A DNA stretch of 64,000 bases from Dermatophagoides farinae (GCF_024713945.1 NC_134680.1:563001-627000); one strand, 5' to 3'; positions 1 to 13,647 are shown, counted from the stretch's first letter. Translations and numbers: made by a program. Notes: generated by a model from the sequence alone, not told the origin.

Positions 1-2041
1 TTATCAATATCATTGATATTTGTTTCCGATGTAAGGTGCCATTTACAGCTACGACCTTCTGCTATTGGATATATTGTACCGTTCGGTGTGATACCAACAC
101 CAGCCATTACACGTTCCAATCGTCGTTCATCGGGTGTTTTATATTCAAATCCACCTTCATCACTGGTAGTCAAATAAAGTGGATGTCTTCGGGCATTATT
201 TTCATGATCATTACCGCCTTCCACCCAGAAAGTATATGTAGTTCCACGTTTCAATACCAATTCAGGTATCATCAATCCATTAATATACCAGGCAACACCC
301 CAACCTTTATGGCCGGTTCTTGCTTGATAACCACGTTTTGGTCCACCTACTGGACCCATTTGTGCCCAAAGAATACCATCCTTTGGACATATAATTTTCG
401 GTATTGTCCATGGTTTTAATTGCACATTTGTAGATTCATGTCGAGTTGTGTCTACAGTTGTTGCATTCAAAACGGATAATGGTGATAGAGTAGCAGAAGT
501 TGTAAACGAATCAGCCGTTGTAACATTGGATGATTCCGATATCATTCTTGCATCTCTCGTATGACTCGCCGATGATGATGTTTGATTGGAATTTGATGCA
601 GCAGCAATCAACTGTTGCCATTTACGTTGTTGCATTAATGCCTGATCTGGACTTGGACAATTCCATTTTGGTGAACGAGCAAAATCTAAATATCGATTAC
701 CATATTGGTGATTAGTATGATATGATAATTCATTACGAGAATTCAATGGTCCATATGCCCATATAATAGCTTGTTGACCATCGGAATAAATGTGTTGATC
801 AAGTCGTTCATCTACACCAAGCTGTGGCCGTTTAACGGTAATCATACGAAATCCATTAATAACTGCTGCATGTAATAATGTAATACTGTCAGTGGCACCT
901 GGATGATTCAAGTCCGGACAAACACCATGTTGTCCAACACATGGTTCTTTGGCACTGATATAATAATCTTTAGCATGTCCTTTACCGGATGCATCGATCC
1001 AGGCAACTAAAGAATCGGCACCAATCATCAATGATCGACTATCATCACGTGGCCAACCTATCGACATGTATTCATTGGGTAACATACGACCAACTAATTG
1101 TATGACAATATCATCGCCATCCAGGATCCAACGCATTTCGAAACCACGAAGATCATCGAAAACTTCACAATTCAATTTAGCTTCTGGTTTCAAACCTAAC
1201 ATTGCCGGCGATGGTGGTACACGTACATGTTGTGGTATATGAACATGACCAAAATCCACCTGAAAATCTTCACACCAAATGCCTAACCAATCAAAATCGT
1301 AGACGGTTTTTGTATCTGGTAACATTAACATGACAGTTTCACCATGATAAGCACGTAATGGCCGTACAGAGCCCTTTTCATCTTTCAATCGTAAACCTTG
1401 TGGTGATTGACGTGGTCCACGAGTTGCCCACCAATAGGCTGCTGGACCAAGGCCGTCATACCAAAAATTCGGTATCAATATGGTTTGTGCATCAACAATA
1501 GTTATCGGTGATGAACGAACTCCGTGTGCTAATGTATTCAGGCCAGGCAGTTCTAATGGTCGCGGTAGATCCACATCTACTGGTATGGTTACATGACCCA
1601 TTGATAGATGATTATTTCGATTCCATACGGAAAACCAACGTATCTCTCGAATTGTACGACCATCAGGCAGTTTAAGAATCAAATCTTTATTCTGATAATT
1701 GCCCAATTGATTGTAACTAAATTGAAAAAAAATATTAATTTTAAGAAATCGATTACAATCAACAGAACAGAAAAAAAAATTATCAATCATTACATACGTT
1801 CCTTTATCATCGGCAACAGTAAAACCGGTACCATCAGGTAAAAGTGTTGATCCAGCTTGAAAATAACTATATGGATTACGTGTACCATCAAAATTGAAAC
1901 CTTTGATAAATATGGTATTCTCATCCGATGCATATACATGACCTGTGGCAGCACCAGGCGATAATGGTCCTAATGGTGTACCATAATATTTATCTGTTAC
2001 CAATTGGCCACCATTATTTGATGATGATTGACAATGGACAA
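1..2041 (-). CDS. Skeletor: Skeletor-type DM13/DOMON extracellular protein (partial)
   Basis: Read on the minus strand, this is one long coding stretch: exon 2041-1798, an 81-bp GT-AG intron (1797-1717), then an exon from 1716 running off the window start. The translation holds a first DM13 domain (ATGHVYASDENTIFIKGFNF to MGHVTIP), a second DM13 (SPITIVDAQTILIPNFWYDG to VDFGHVHIP), a DOMON domain (LNCEVFDDLRGFEMRW, with MIGADSLVAWID), PKWNCP, a Ser/Thr linker, and a plastocyanin-like region (ILWAQMGPVGGPKRGYQART, GWGVAWYINGL). This order is that of Skeletor isoforms B/C, which are secreted or surface cuticle-associated proteins; Knickkopf shares the plan but is less similar to my reading. The C-terminus is missing because of the window edge. 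The exon starting at 2041 opens after an acceptor (tttctag) with VHCQSSS, so the signal-peptide exon lies upstream and I could not find it. Family call is firm; Skeletor versus Knickkopf is less so. Confidence 0.85.
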
Positions 2042-5000
2042 CTAGAAATTCAGAAAAAAAAATTTATAAAAAAAGCTCAGTATCATCAAAATAGTTAAAT
2101 GGTCTAGTTTAGTATAGTTAATAAAATTTCTCAAAATGTCCTTGGTATATAGTCTCATTTGGAACAAATGTGATGGACATGATGAAATATTATTATTACA
2201 AAAACAAAAAAAAAATAGATGATGATGATAATTGTCATAATCATCATCATCATCATTATCATCATCCATTTTAATCACCCAAATTATCATAATCATCATA
2301 ATGATAATTGTTATTCGAATGAATTAAAAATGGTCCACAACCATTGTATTTAGATAACCACTACTAAAGAAGATTCTGTATATATAAAAATAAAACGCAC
2401 ACACACACAACAAAACCAAAAAAAACATATGAAGCAATTTCCGATGAAAAAACCCAAAAAAAAAGTGTTGCATATATTTTTACCATTATTATTGATGAAT
2501 ACGCCCATAAAATGGAAATAGATTAATAATAACGATAATACAGATGATGATGATAATGGCAACGGTGGTGGTGGTGGTGGTGGCCACAAACAAAACTTTT
2601 GTTTTTGTTTTTGTTGTCCATAAATTATTGTTGTTGTTGTTGTTTTTGTTGTTTGTCTTTTATTCATATTTTTGATGATTATTTGTATGATGATTGATAT
2701 AACAGAAACAATTGACAATAACAATGGTTTTTGATGATTGAATGTAATCGATAACGATGATGATGATGATCTAATGGATGTGGAAATGAATTTTAATGGT
2801 TTCATTGTTACTAAATTCAACAATAATAAAGATGATGATGATGATGATGATGATGATAAATGATTGTCCATTTGTCGTTGTGGTCGTCGTCGTAGTGTTT
2901 TTTTTTATTGTTTTTGCTGTATATAGATTATCATGTCAGCATCATCCGAATCTCATCATTTCGGTTTGATGATGATGATTATTATTATTTTGATGTCTCA
3001 TTTATTAATGAATTTTCGAATAAAAGAGAAATCGATACTATTTTCATTTGAAAAATTTCCCAATGTTTCCCAGGGTTTCTTTTCAATGATGACGTTATGA
3101 TGGCGATATGTAAACAATTGTCTCTTGGATATTTTCACAATTTTTCCGTTATTTTTGTTTTCAATTTTGTTGATAATAATCTCCCACCATCATTGACACA
3201 CAGGTTAATGATGTTATATCACAAATCAACACGAACCAACAAAAAAAAGTGTTTAATTTTCTCACTCTATTGTCGTTGATCGTTGAGCACAACAACAACA
3301 AATTTTCTTTACTTTTTCATCATCAAATTCACTTCCTATGTTTTTTTTTTGTTCATTAAACGATGATGATGATGATGGTGGTGGTGGTGATAAATATCGT
3401 TTAAATTAATTGAATTCCATCATCATTATTATAGATTGCGATTCAATTGTTTCCATTCAAATTGTAATGGTGATTGAACAGAAACAAATGGTGGTTATAT
3501 CGACCAAAAAATAAACAGTAGCGTGTCTGTTTCGTAGATCGATTGTTGTCATTTTATATTCATATAATAATAACCATATGAATTTAATGACGACGATGAT
3601 TATGATGATGATGAAAAGAAATCCAGGAAATCTTATAAAGTAAACAAAACAAAACGAAAGAAAAAAAAATGAAAACACAGGTGTAATTATATTAATATAA
3701 TGGATTCAAATTGTTTAAATTTCATCTTTTTTTTCCTGTATAAATAAATAAATAAAAAAAATGAAAATGAAATTATCACCTGATGATGAATGCCAAACAC
3801 AAAGCAAAATGGATCAAAATAGTTGTTGAAATGATTTTAGGCAAGCAATAGGTGACAATAGTCAAATTCGAATGATGATCATGATGATAAACAACAACGA
3901 CAAGAAACACACTAGATCACTAGAATGATCACAATGAACTAAATGATCCATCAAACAGAAAAAAAATCACTACAGTGATCATCATTCATTCATTACTTCT
4001 TCATTTTACAGATTTTTTTTTCTCTCTCTCTCACAATGTGTCTTCTTTTTTTCACGTAAATCCAATGTAAATTATCCAAATCCATGCCATCATAAACAGT
4101 TGTTGTGATTGAAACCAGCTTCTCTTTATTCATTAGATTTTCATTCATAATCTTTCTCTTTCGTTTCGGCCATGTTTTACAATCCTTCAATTTTTATGAT
4201 TCAGAAAAAAAACAAAGTACAGTACACACACACAAAAAAAAATTGAAATGTAATGAATACGAATGTGAGAACTGACGATACAAATCAATTCATTTCAAGT
4301 AATGTTTTTGTTTTTTTTTCTTTTGCTGTTCCAAATTTGATTGATTGAAATTTTAAATTACAACAAAAAAAAAATTCTTTTGATGATAATTATCATAAAA
4401 GTGAATGGCGAATATATTGCGATTATGAGAAAAAAAACAATCGATTGTTTTGAGGATAATGAAAACATTCGAATTTTTTTTTTGTTAAATCTAAAGCCGG
4501 TATGCATGAATGAATGAATGAATGACTGGACAATCAATTATCATTTTTTTTCTTCTTTTTTTCGAAGGCTTTTTGTACTTGACCCCAATTTATCATCATC
4601 ATCATCAAGATCAACAAAAACCACACGGTTTTGTCTAAGTGAAAAAAACAACAACAACAATCATAATATAGTAACGTGAGATGAAGATCTTTATAATACG
4701 AATGAACAACATGAATAATTTGTATATATGAATGAATAATTTATCATTTAAAGCTTAATATTAACATTTCTGTTATAGTTTTGTTGTTACAGATCGTTGA
4801 ACATGGTGTGCCGGATGGATTCACTGTAATTCGTGTGTGTGTGTGTTTGAAGGGTTAAAAAATCAGAAAAACTGAAAAAACGAGGTTCATGATTCGATAA
4901 TAAGTGGGCAGATTATTTAATTCATCAAACCCTTTGATTCATTTTGTCAAATGCATGAAATGATGATGATGATGAAAGTTTTCATGATTAAATATCGGAT

Positions 5001-8000
5001 GATCAAAAATGAAAAAAAATGACAAGATTGAAAAATGTCAATGGCAGACCAGTATATGAATATAAATTATCTGAAGCGGAAGAAATTGAAACAACAACAA
5101 CAACGACGACGACGATGACCAGAAAAATTAAATTAAATTTGTTTGAACAAGACAAAATTCAACACACAAAACATCATCCGATTTATTGATGATCATCATT
5201 GAAAAATGAAAAAAAAACATTCGAAAATCTAAAAATAGAAATGAAAAACAAGATTTAATCATCGAAAATCTTTTCAGTTACTCAATGTGTAAGTGTGTGT
5301 GTGTGTTGTTTTCAAGATAACTAGGTTGACCTTGTTCATCAATTGGTTTTCTTTTTTTTTCATCTGCCTGCTTGATGTTGTGGTGGTCAATGTTTTTTTT
5401 TTTTACTGTTAAGCATGCTGCATGTTTGTTTAGACAATTATTATCAAAAACATCATTATTATTGGCTGATGTCCATTCATTTAAATTGACATTTTTCTAC
5501 TTCTTCTTCTTCTGTCATGACAAATCACGATTTCTTTGCAAATACAATATGCGAAGAAACAAGAAAAAAAAACCAGATAGATTCGAATCGAATCATTTGA
5601 TTCACGATTCGATCGATTGATGATTTGATACGAAGAAAAAAAAATGGATGATGATGATGAGCAAATTGGATTTTGTTAGGTTTTCTTTTCAACTTTTTAG
5701 AGAGAAAAAAATTTTTTTTTTTCACAAGTGAATGCTATGTGTGTGTGACATTTGATCATTTCTGGATGAAAATCAATTTTAATCAAATTTTAATCAAATC
5801 TGGCGAAAAGATAAGATCTACACACACACAGTGTGGAAAAAAAATCGATGGAAACCTGCCACTACTACTACCACGACAACGACGACGACGACGACGATGA
5901 AATTTAAATTACAAAAAAAAAAAACAGTAACAAAAATCAGAAAAAATTTGGCCAATCCATCCACATTGTGTTTGATTCAAAATCGGTAAGTGGTAGAGGC
6001 AGATCACGAAATTAGCCCCGATCAAAAAAAAAAAAAAGAAAAATTTTGTTCAAATCAACGATAATAATAATAATAATAATGGCTTGCCGGTAATAATAAT
6101 TCGATTATCGATGAATAAACCGATAAATTGTATATCGAACCAAAATAAAAAAAAAGTGGCACAAACCTAGAATACCTGGTTTCAATGACCAACAAACAAA
6201 AATGTCATTCAATGGCCAAAATGAAAATCACGAAATTAACCTTCGAAAATATGAAGCAAAAGAAAATTAATGGTAAAAAAAATAAATCTAATCCAAATAG
6301 ATCCAGGTCGATTTTTCTTTCTTCATAGTCTTGCAACAGCAGCAGCAGCAGCAACAAATGACAATAAAGATAAGAATCTGAAATTTTGATGAAAATGAAA
6401 AACATTCAGACATTTTCAGCAATTTAGAATTTGTGGAAATTGAAATTTTTTGTCCAACAGAAAACAAAACAAAATTGCATAATTTTGTTTTGTGTATAAT
6501 TAATACTGAAAATCATGCATCATCATCATCATCATCGTTTGAAAATGATCTTGTTACGTTAAATATTGCTGTTGTTGTTGTTGTTGTTGTTTGTGTTAGT
6601 TAAATTTTGTATATATGCATCCCCAAATGAATGAATGGATGATGATGAGCTGTTTTTTTTTCAACAACAACAGCAACAACAACAAATGTTTCAAAATCAT
6701 CATCATCATAATTATGATGTTGAATAACAACCTGTACGCATACACACATGCACACACACACACACTTGTTGATTAGTGGTGATCATGTACGCCTCCGAAT
6801 TTGTATGTGAATGGATGATGATGATGATGAAAAGGTCAAAATGTTTTTTTTTGTTTTTTGTTTTTTTTTGAATTTTTAGAATTTCAAATTTTTTTTTTCT
6901 CTCTCTCTGTATGTGTGTGTGTACGAGTGTGTTCAAAGATTTTTTTTTTTTTACTGATTGCTTTCCATATGTGTAATGATGAATGAATGAATATTCAGAT
7001 CAACAACAACAACAACAACAACAAAAAAACTGTTGCACTTTACTGATGATTACCACCATCACCACCACCACCACCACCACTACCACCAACGCACGCACAC
7101 ACACAATGAATGAACACGTTGAATTGAATTGATTCTAAATTTAACCTTCAATAATAATAAAATGTTGATGATGATGATGATGATGACCAACCATTATTCA
7201 TCATCAGTAATGACCATTAGATATTGAATAAGTAGATGAAATATGGGTGTGTGTGAATAATGATATAGCACACACACACACACATTATGTGATTTATTCA
7301 TAATCAAATTTTCTCTATGACTAATTTCTCAATCATAATCTAATCAATGATGATGAAAAAATGGTGGTGGTGGTGGTGGTGGCAATTTTTGTTGTTGTTG
7401 TTTTTTTTCACTGGAAATAAATAGAAATTAACCAAAAATGAAAGGAAATTACAAATTACAAATTATTATTGATTTCTGTATGCAACAAGTTTGTGTAAAT
7501 TTTGAAATGAAAAAAAAGATGAGTCAATGTGGAGAATCAACAAAAAAAAAAGTAGAGCGAATCGGAATTTTATCATCCGAAACGAACACTAATCACTAAT
7601 TCAAATTGAAACGACCAAAGATATCTAGATCATCATTATTTTATCACCGAGTGAATGTGAGTCTGGTGATCGACCAACCGAATGAATGACCAAATGATTT
7701 TCGGATTTGAATAATTTTTCCATTTTATTTTATTTTATTTTTTTTGTTGCAAAAATAAAAAAAAAATTTTTTTTCCTCTTCCACTGAAATAAAACTTTGA
7801 AAACTTTTTTGCGTTAATTATCCGGTTCAATTTCAAAGAATCTGATTTTTTTTTTCGTTTTTGTTTGTTTGTTAAGGATTAGAATTGATAACCTGATTTA
7901 CTTTTGTGTGTGTGTGTGTGTGTTCATTGTTTTTTTTTCATTCAAATGATTTTTTTGTATTTTGTTGTTTTTTTTCCACTTCTTTTTTGTGCACAGGAAA

Positions 8001-8141
8001 TCAGGCAATGGATTGAGGATTTCATCAGGAAAAACAAAACGTTGGCCACCACCACCACCACCATCAGCAGCAGCAAAATGTCAACAAAACAGAATAGAAA
8101 ACGACGAATATCAATCAATAACGAAACCGGAAATGTGCATT

Positions 8142-8175
<34 letters not shown>

Positions 8176-8380
8176 TGAGAATGGCCAAGGACATTACATA
8201 AGAATCAATATAGATAAATACATTTCAATTTCAATTTCCTTCTCACCAATTTAGTGTGATTATCGTTTGTCATTTTTGAATCAAATGACGAACAATATCA
8301 ATCGTCGTCAAAATTATTATTATTATTGATTATAAGTCTCTCGATTTTTATGCAACACATGTGAACACATCCGCCATATA
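2042..8380. other. Gene-poor low-complexity stretch
   Basis: About 6.3 kb with no convincing gene. It is dominated by (ATC/GAT)n, (TG/CA)n, (CAA/TTG)n, oligo-A and oligo-T. It may be a long 5' intron or upstream region of the Skeletor-type gene, whose first exon must lie at higher coordinates. All open frames here are repeat-driven. Confidence 0.6.
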
Positions 8381-8390
8381 TATATAAAAG
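8381..8390 (+). promoter_or_regulatory. TATA box of the 8477 gene
   Basis: TATATAAAAG lies 96 bp upstream of the start codon at 8477, typical of short 5'UTR secreted-protein genes in this window. Confidence 0.6.
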
Positions 8391-8476
8391 TGTATAAAAT
8401 TCTTGTTCATGTTCATATCAATGTTTCATTCGCTTGATGTTGATGTGTTCAATTTGATTTAACATTGTGAATAATA

Positions 8477-10958
8477 ATGATGACGATGGTGGTGGTGAAG
8501 AAACCATCAATTTTCGTACTGTTTGTGGCCACATTGGCTATTTTCTTCATTCCAAATGGTCAATGTCAATATGGTAGCGCCAAAAATAAAGGTGTTGTGG
8601 GTGAGTTTGTTTGTTTTTTGGGATTTATTTTTGTTGTTGTTGTTGTGAAAAAATTCTTTAAACATTTCCTTTCTCTTATTTTTTTTTATCTACAGTGGAA
8701 ACTAGCTATCAAAAACCAGTGATCGAAACAAGTAATTATGAAGAAGAACCAATATGGAAAGAGGAACCAGAATATCAACCGGAAATTATTAAAGAAGAAA
8801 AACCAAGTTATACACCAAAAGAGGTGATTGTTAGCAAAGGTAGCGGTAGTGGATACGGTAGCGGTGGTGGTGGTGGTGGATCGAGCAAAAGTGCTGCCAT
8901 ACGTGAAGAACCAATTTGGCAAGAAGAACAACCAAGTTATTCACCAAAAGAAGTTGTTGTAAGTCGTGGATCCAGTAGTGGATATGGTGCTTCGGGCAAA
9001 AGCGCTGCCATTTGGAATGAACAACCAAAACAAGAAGTATGGAAAGAAGATTATCATCAACAACCAAAAGTGATAACAAAAATAGTCAAAGAACCAGTAG
9101 TTATAACGAAAGTTGTGAAAGAACCGGTAGTAGTGACAAAAGTGGTTAAACAACCAATAGTTAAAGTGATTCGGGTTGTGGAAAAAGTACCCGTCTATAA
9201 ACAACCTGTTTATCATAAAGTTTGGGTGAAAAAAAACTTATGGCGGTGGTGGTGGATATAATCATGGTGGTGGATATAGTCATGGCGGTGGATATAATCA
9301 CGGTGGTGGCGGATATAACCGTCAATGGCGTAGACGTCGAAGTATATCGAGAAATGTTGATAATCATCCCATTCAAAAACGTAAATCTAAATGGCGTGAA
9401 TATAAAAAACAAATTAAACAAGCTAAATATGGAGCAAAACAAGAAAAACGTGAAAAATGGCGTCAATTTAAAAAAGGTGACTTTGGTGGTGGATATGAAC
9501 AGCCAAAACATCATGGTTATGAACAACCAAAACATCACGGGTATGAACAACCAAAACACCATGGTTATGAACAACCAAAACACCATGGTTATGAGCAGCC
9601 AAAACATCATGGTTATGAACAACCAAAACATCACGGGTATGAACAACCAAAACATCATGGTTATGAACAACCGGAACATCATCATCAAAGTTATGGCTAT
9701 GGACATCGTGCTCGTCGTAGTTATAATGATGTTAATTACTATGATGATGATGATCAATATATTAACGATCAATATCAATCATCATGGACTAAAGAACAAA
9801 AATACTATGATGAAGAACCAAAAATCGTACAAAAAGAAGAGAAAATTGTACAAAAAGAACCGGAAATAACAAAAATCTATGATAACGATGAAGAAATATC
9901 AAAATTACCAATTGGACAACCAGAATTGACACCAGAAATTAAAGATTACAATGCAAATCAACAAGTTTCCATTATAAAAGATGAAAATGTTTATCAATCA
10001 CCAGTGGATGAACATAAAAATGGTTACAACGAACCACAATCACAACAAGAAGAGAAAATTATTGAACAAACCGTAAAACAAGAAGAAAAATATGTACCAG
10101 AAGAAGAATATACATCAAAAGTTATTGAATCAAAACCAGAAATAATCAAACAACCAGATCAAGAATCTTATCAAGAAGAGGAAAAAAAAATAATTGAATA
10201 TGAACCAAAAGAAGAATCAATTAAACCGGTAATAGTGACGGAAAAGGTAAGTCAAGATCATTGTAAAAATTTAAATCTCAAATGATTTTTTTTCTTGGTT
10301 TCAATCCGTAGAAAATAATTCAAACGAAAAAAACAACGAAAATAATCACAACACCTGTATGTAACAGTATAATGGACAACATATTGGAACATTTACAACC
10401 AGAATTCATGCAACACATGTCCAGTTATGTGATAAATAATGTTGAACCAATACGTTTAGGACGTTGGGGTCGAGTACAATTACATGATGGACATTTCAAT
10501 CATATGGGCCCGATTTGTCGTGGTAATGATTTCCGGTCAACAACGTTGGGCAATGATAAATATATGATCGAAGGAACCATTCAAGTGCCGGAACCAAAAT
10601 GTGAATTTGAAGCCTGATGCAGGAATGTATAATCGTTTACGTTTTCCGTAATCAATGTATACGATTGGCGGCCAAAGATGCAACGTTTCATGTGGCAATG
10701 TTTTTGGATAAAAAACGCAATACCGTTCATGTTGCCGAATTGGAACCACTGGAATTGAATGATTTCCATATGGAAGATGAACGTGGCCAAACCGCTAAAA
10801 ATGGTGGCATGCGTTGGCCATTCAAACGCATTAGTCAATGGCAACTGGAACCACATCGACAGCAATTTATGCAAATGTTAACACATGAATTGTGTGATAA
10901 ATTTCGTGAAATGATTCATCGTCCTGAAGTGGCCAAAGAAATTATTGAATATGTTTAG
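8477..10958 (+). CDS. Secreted repeat-rich protein with lipid-binding-like C-terminus; frame broken twice
   Basis: Exon 1 (8477-8600) encodes a signal peptide ending near IPNGQC, followed by a 95-bp intron. Exon 2 (8696-10246) encodes Glu/Lys/Pro-rich repeats (KEEPEYQP, QPSYSPKEVVVSRG, TKVVKEPVV), a Gly/Tyr/His stretch (GGGYNHGGGY), a basic block (RQWRRRRSIS) and eight GYEQPKHH repeats. A 65-bp intron (10247-10311) precedes exon 3. Exon 3 starts at 10312 and encodes a hydrophobic/amphipathic domain (LGRWGRVQLHDGHFNHMGPI; ATFHVAMFLDKKRNTVHVAE; HELCDKFREMI) with a weak resemblance to the arthropod lipid-binding fold of JHBP and group 7 mite allergens. The frame changes at an A8 run (9225-9232) and again near 10611-10617, so continuity needs two corrections; sequencing indels are the simplest cause. 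It may be a cuticle, silk or secretion protein. The function is unknown. Confidence 0.65.
9491..9682 (+). repeat. 24-bp coding minisatellite, 8 units (GYEQPKHH)
   Basis: Eight consecutive 24-bp units lie in frame within exon 2 of the 8477 gene, each encoding GYEQPKHH (the last has GYEQPEHH). The units differ at only a few synonymous third positions, which suggests recent expansion or homogenisation. No unit breaks the frame. Confidence 0.95.
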
Positions 10959-11511
10959 TAGTAGACCAAAAAAAAAACCATTGATCCCTGGGTAACCAGA
11001 TAAACAAATAAAAAAAATCGATATTTCAAATTGATTGACTGCGCAAGCATGCACAATAATAAATTCTGCATTTGTATTCTGCAGTGTAATTAATCAATCA
11101 ATCAATTTTTTTCCGGGCTCATGTTAATAATCAGAAGAAAAAAAAAGACTTCCATACACGACCAGAAACAAGAATCATTAATGATCCTTAATTATTATTA
11201 TTCGAGAGCAAAATGAGAAACATAAACAACTTGAATAGAAATTGTTCATCGAAAATTGATCTTTTATTATTGATTTGGATGACTTTTTCCAGTTCAATAA
11301 TGATGATGATACGATAATGATGTGATTTTTATTGGCCATTTCTTTGACGACGATGATGATGATGATGGCAAATTATTAATTATGAAAACTTATTCCGAAT
11401 TGTTTGTTTGTCGATGATTTCGAGAATATTCTTTTTTTTTCTTTCGTAGACCAAACAAATATCTATGGAAATGGAATGAATTGATTTATTCCACATATAT
11501 ATTGATCATCA

Positions 11512-11813
11512 CTATTCTGGTGGTGGTGGTGGATCGGTTCGATCGATTTTTCTCTTCTCATCATCATCATCGTCATTCTGATTTTTGATTATTTTGAATT
11601 TCGATTTGGATTCACTCGATGATCCGGAAACGAAAAAAAAATAACAAAAACTAAACAGAAAAAAAGCAAATACGCCCCCTCGAAACACACACACGGACGG
11701 AATATTTTTTTTTGGTTCCTAAACCAACTAATGGTTGGAAAAAAAAATAGTAAACCAAACCAGAATAACCATGTGACTAATGGACCATATCGAATAACAT
11801 ATGTCGAGCACAT
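11512..11813 (-). other. Possible unrecognised terminal exon(s)
   Basis: On the minus strand, one frame begins MCSTYVIRYGPLVTWLFWFG, a membrane-segment-like sequence. A second frame ends with an acidic/basic tail (SESKSKFKIIKNQ, EKRKIDRTDPPPPPE, then a stop at 11512). The two frames are separated by a (TG)n and oligo-A patch that could be a short intron. No start, donor or homologue could be fixed, so this is only a candidate for the 3' end of an unannotated membrane protein gene. Confidence 0.2.
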
Positions 11814-13647
11814 ATCATGACCATCATCATCATCATCATCATCATGTCATGAACTGTTATTTTGTCGTAAAAAAAACAAAAATAATTAATGTGTATCTGA
11901 TTATGAATTTTTCGAGCTAATGAGCTAACTACACATGTGTATGTAATCATAATGATGATGATGATGATAATGGGAATAAAATTGGTATTTTCATAAAATT
12001 TGATTTTTTTCCAGGAAAAATTTTTTTTTTTATTTCTCCTGGTTTGCCTGTAGATCAATATGATTGATTGATTGATTGATTGTCGATGATGAGTTTTTTT
12101 GAAAAATATGGATCAATGAGGAGGAGATGAAGATGAAAAGGGATGGACATTGTGTGTGTGTGTGTGTGTGTGTCCAAACAAATAATTTGATTTTTTTTGG
12201 TGGTTTTTCTGGTTATCCAAACAACAACAACAACAAAAACAAGCGAGCACACGTTTTAATATTATTCTCGTGAATGAATCTCGTAAAACGAAAAAAAAAA
12301 AAATTTCCCATTCAACAATCTAATCACGTTCTATTGACAACGAAAATAGAGAGCGAGGGAGAGAGAGAAGGAGTAAAAAAAATAAATACCTCGTGATTGG
12401 GATGATTGTCATCAACCGAACCAAAATGATGATGATGATGATCGGAGACAATATTTGTTATGAATTTTTTTTTTTTTTTTTTTTTTTGATAATCGAGAAC
12501 AAAGAAAAAAAATTACAAGAGAGAGAGAAACTATTCATTATGTAACAAAAAAAAAAGAAGAAAAGAAAAACCAAAACAAACTACTGGCCGATTCTGATCT
12601 ATCTATATCGATAGAATTCTGTTGAACACGAACAAGAGAGAGAGAGAGAAATAATTATCGAAAAAAAAAGAAAATTTCCAAAAAGATTTCCAAAAAAAAA
12701 AAAAAAGTTTTTTGTTTTCCTGAACTTTTTTTTCGGTTTTTTTCGTTGTTTTTTTTTTAATCCAAATCTTTCTCATTTGTTTGGTCTCATTCTATCGTGG
12801 ACAATTTGATTATAATTTTCATGAAATTGTAATTTCTGTAACAAACACGCATACACATACACACACACACACACACACGATAAATCACAATTAATTGGAC
12901 ATATCATCACCGTATCATTATCGTGTAGTGATCGAAATAAACATTTTGATTCTCCCTGTGTGTGTCTGTCTGTTTTGCAATCAAGATGTTTAATTATAAA
13001 ACAACAGTAAAGAATCAAAAAAAAAATTGACCGAAAAGAGGATTAACAAAACAAAAGTTTTGACTATTCATTGATGCTGGAACAGGAAAAAAAGCGAATC
13101 TGAAAATCCACACACACACACACACACTAATCATTCGAGGTCAGATTTCTGGTATACATCAGGAATATATTTTGGTTCCATGACTTTATTTTCTACATTC
13201 CCATCCATACAGTATTATTGTTGTTGTTGTAGTCGTTGTTATTATTATTATTATTAGAGTTTATCAATCATCAATCTCGATTATCGAGTATCGTGCCTGG
13301 TTACACAATTTCTAGGTCTGGGTTTTCGTTTTTGTTTCTCCAGACTGGATCCAGGGTCTGTGTTTGTGTTTGTGTGTGTGTGTGTGTGTGTGTTTGAATT
13401 GTTTTTTATTTCTGTTGATATAAACCAGATGATTTAGGTTTTTTTTTCTTCTTTCTTTGATCATCGTTGTTGTTTTTAATAATAGTAATTGAATATCGTT
13501 TTTTTTTGGTTCCTGAAACAAATCGGCATAATCATTCAATGATGATGTAATGTAATTCATGAACCTTAAAATAAAGGATTAATAACTGAATTTCCGTATT
13601 CTTTCTCTCCTGATCTAATGTCAATTATTATTATTATTATTATCTAG

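Noticed and set aside
2350-2871. 173-aa minus-strand open frame as the missing Skeletor first exon
   Set aside because: Ser/Thr/Pro and Ile runs come directly from (ATC)n, (TTG)n and (GGT)n repeats; no proper signal peptide with a phase-compatible donor to the acceptor at 2042-2043.
5579-5612. tRNA B-box-like string (gattcgaatcg)
   Set aside because: No A box at suitable distance, no acceptor stem, and part of a repeated gattcgat motif.
9491-9682. CRISPR-like array
   Set aside because: Units are contiguous with no unique spacers, lie in a coding exon, and the genome is eukaryotic.
9468-9778. Antisense frames opposite the GYEQPKHH array
   Set aside because: Periodic shadows of the 24-bp repeat, with no start context or splice support.
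9222-9869. 215-aa plus-strand frame (Met/Asn/Val-rich) as the true reading of the repeat gene
   Set aside because: It is the shifted reading of the GYEQPKHH array; the other frame continues the upstream and downstream protein style and joins the splice sites in phase.
13312-13560. 82-aa minus-strand frame starting MNYITSSLNDYADLFQ
   Set aside because: The second half is (TG)n-derived His/Thr/Lys repeat; no donor or partner exon; kept only as a weak possibility.
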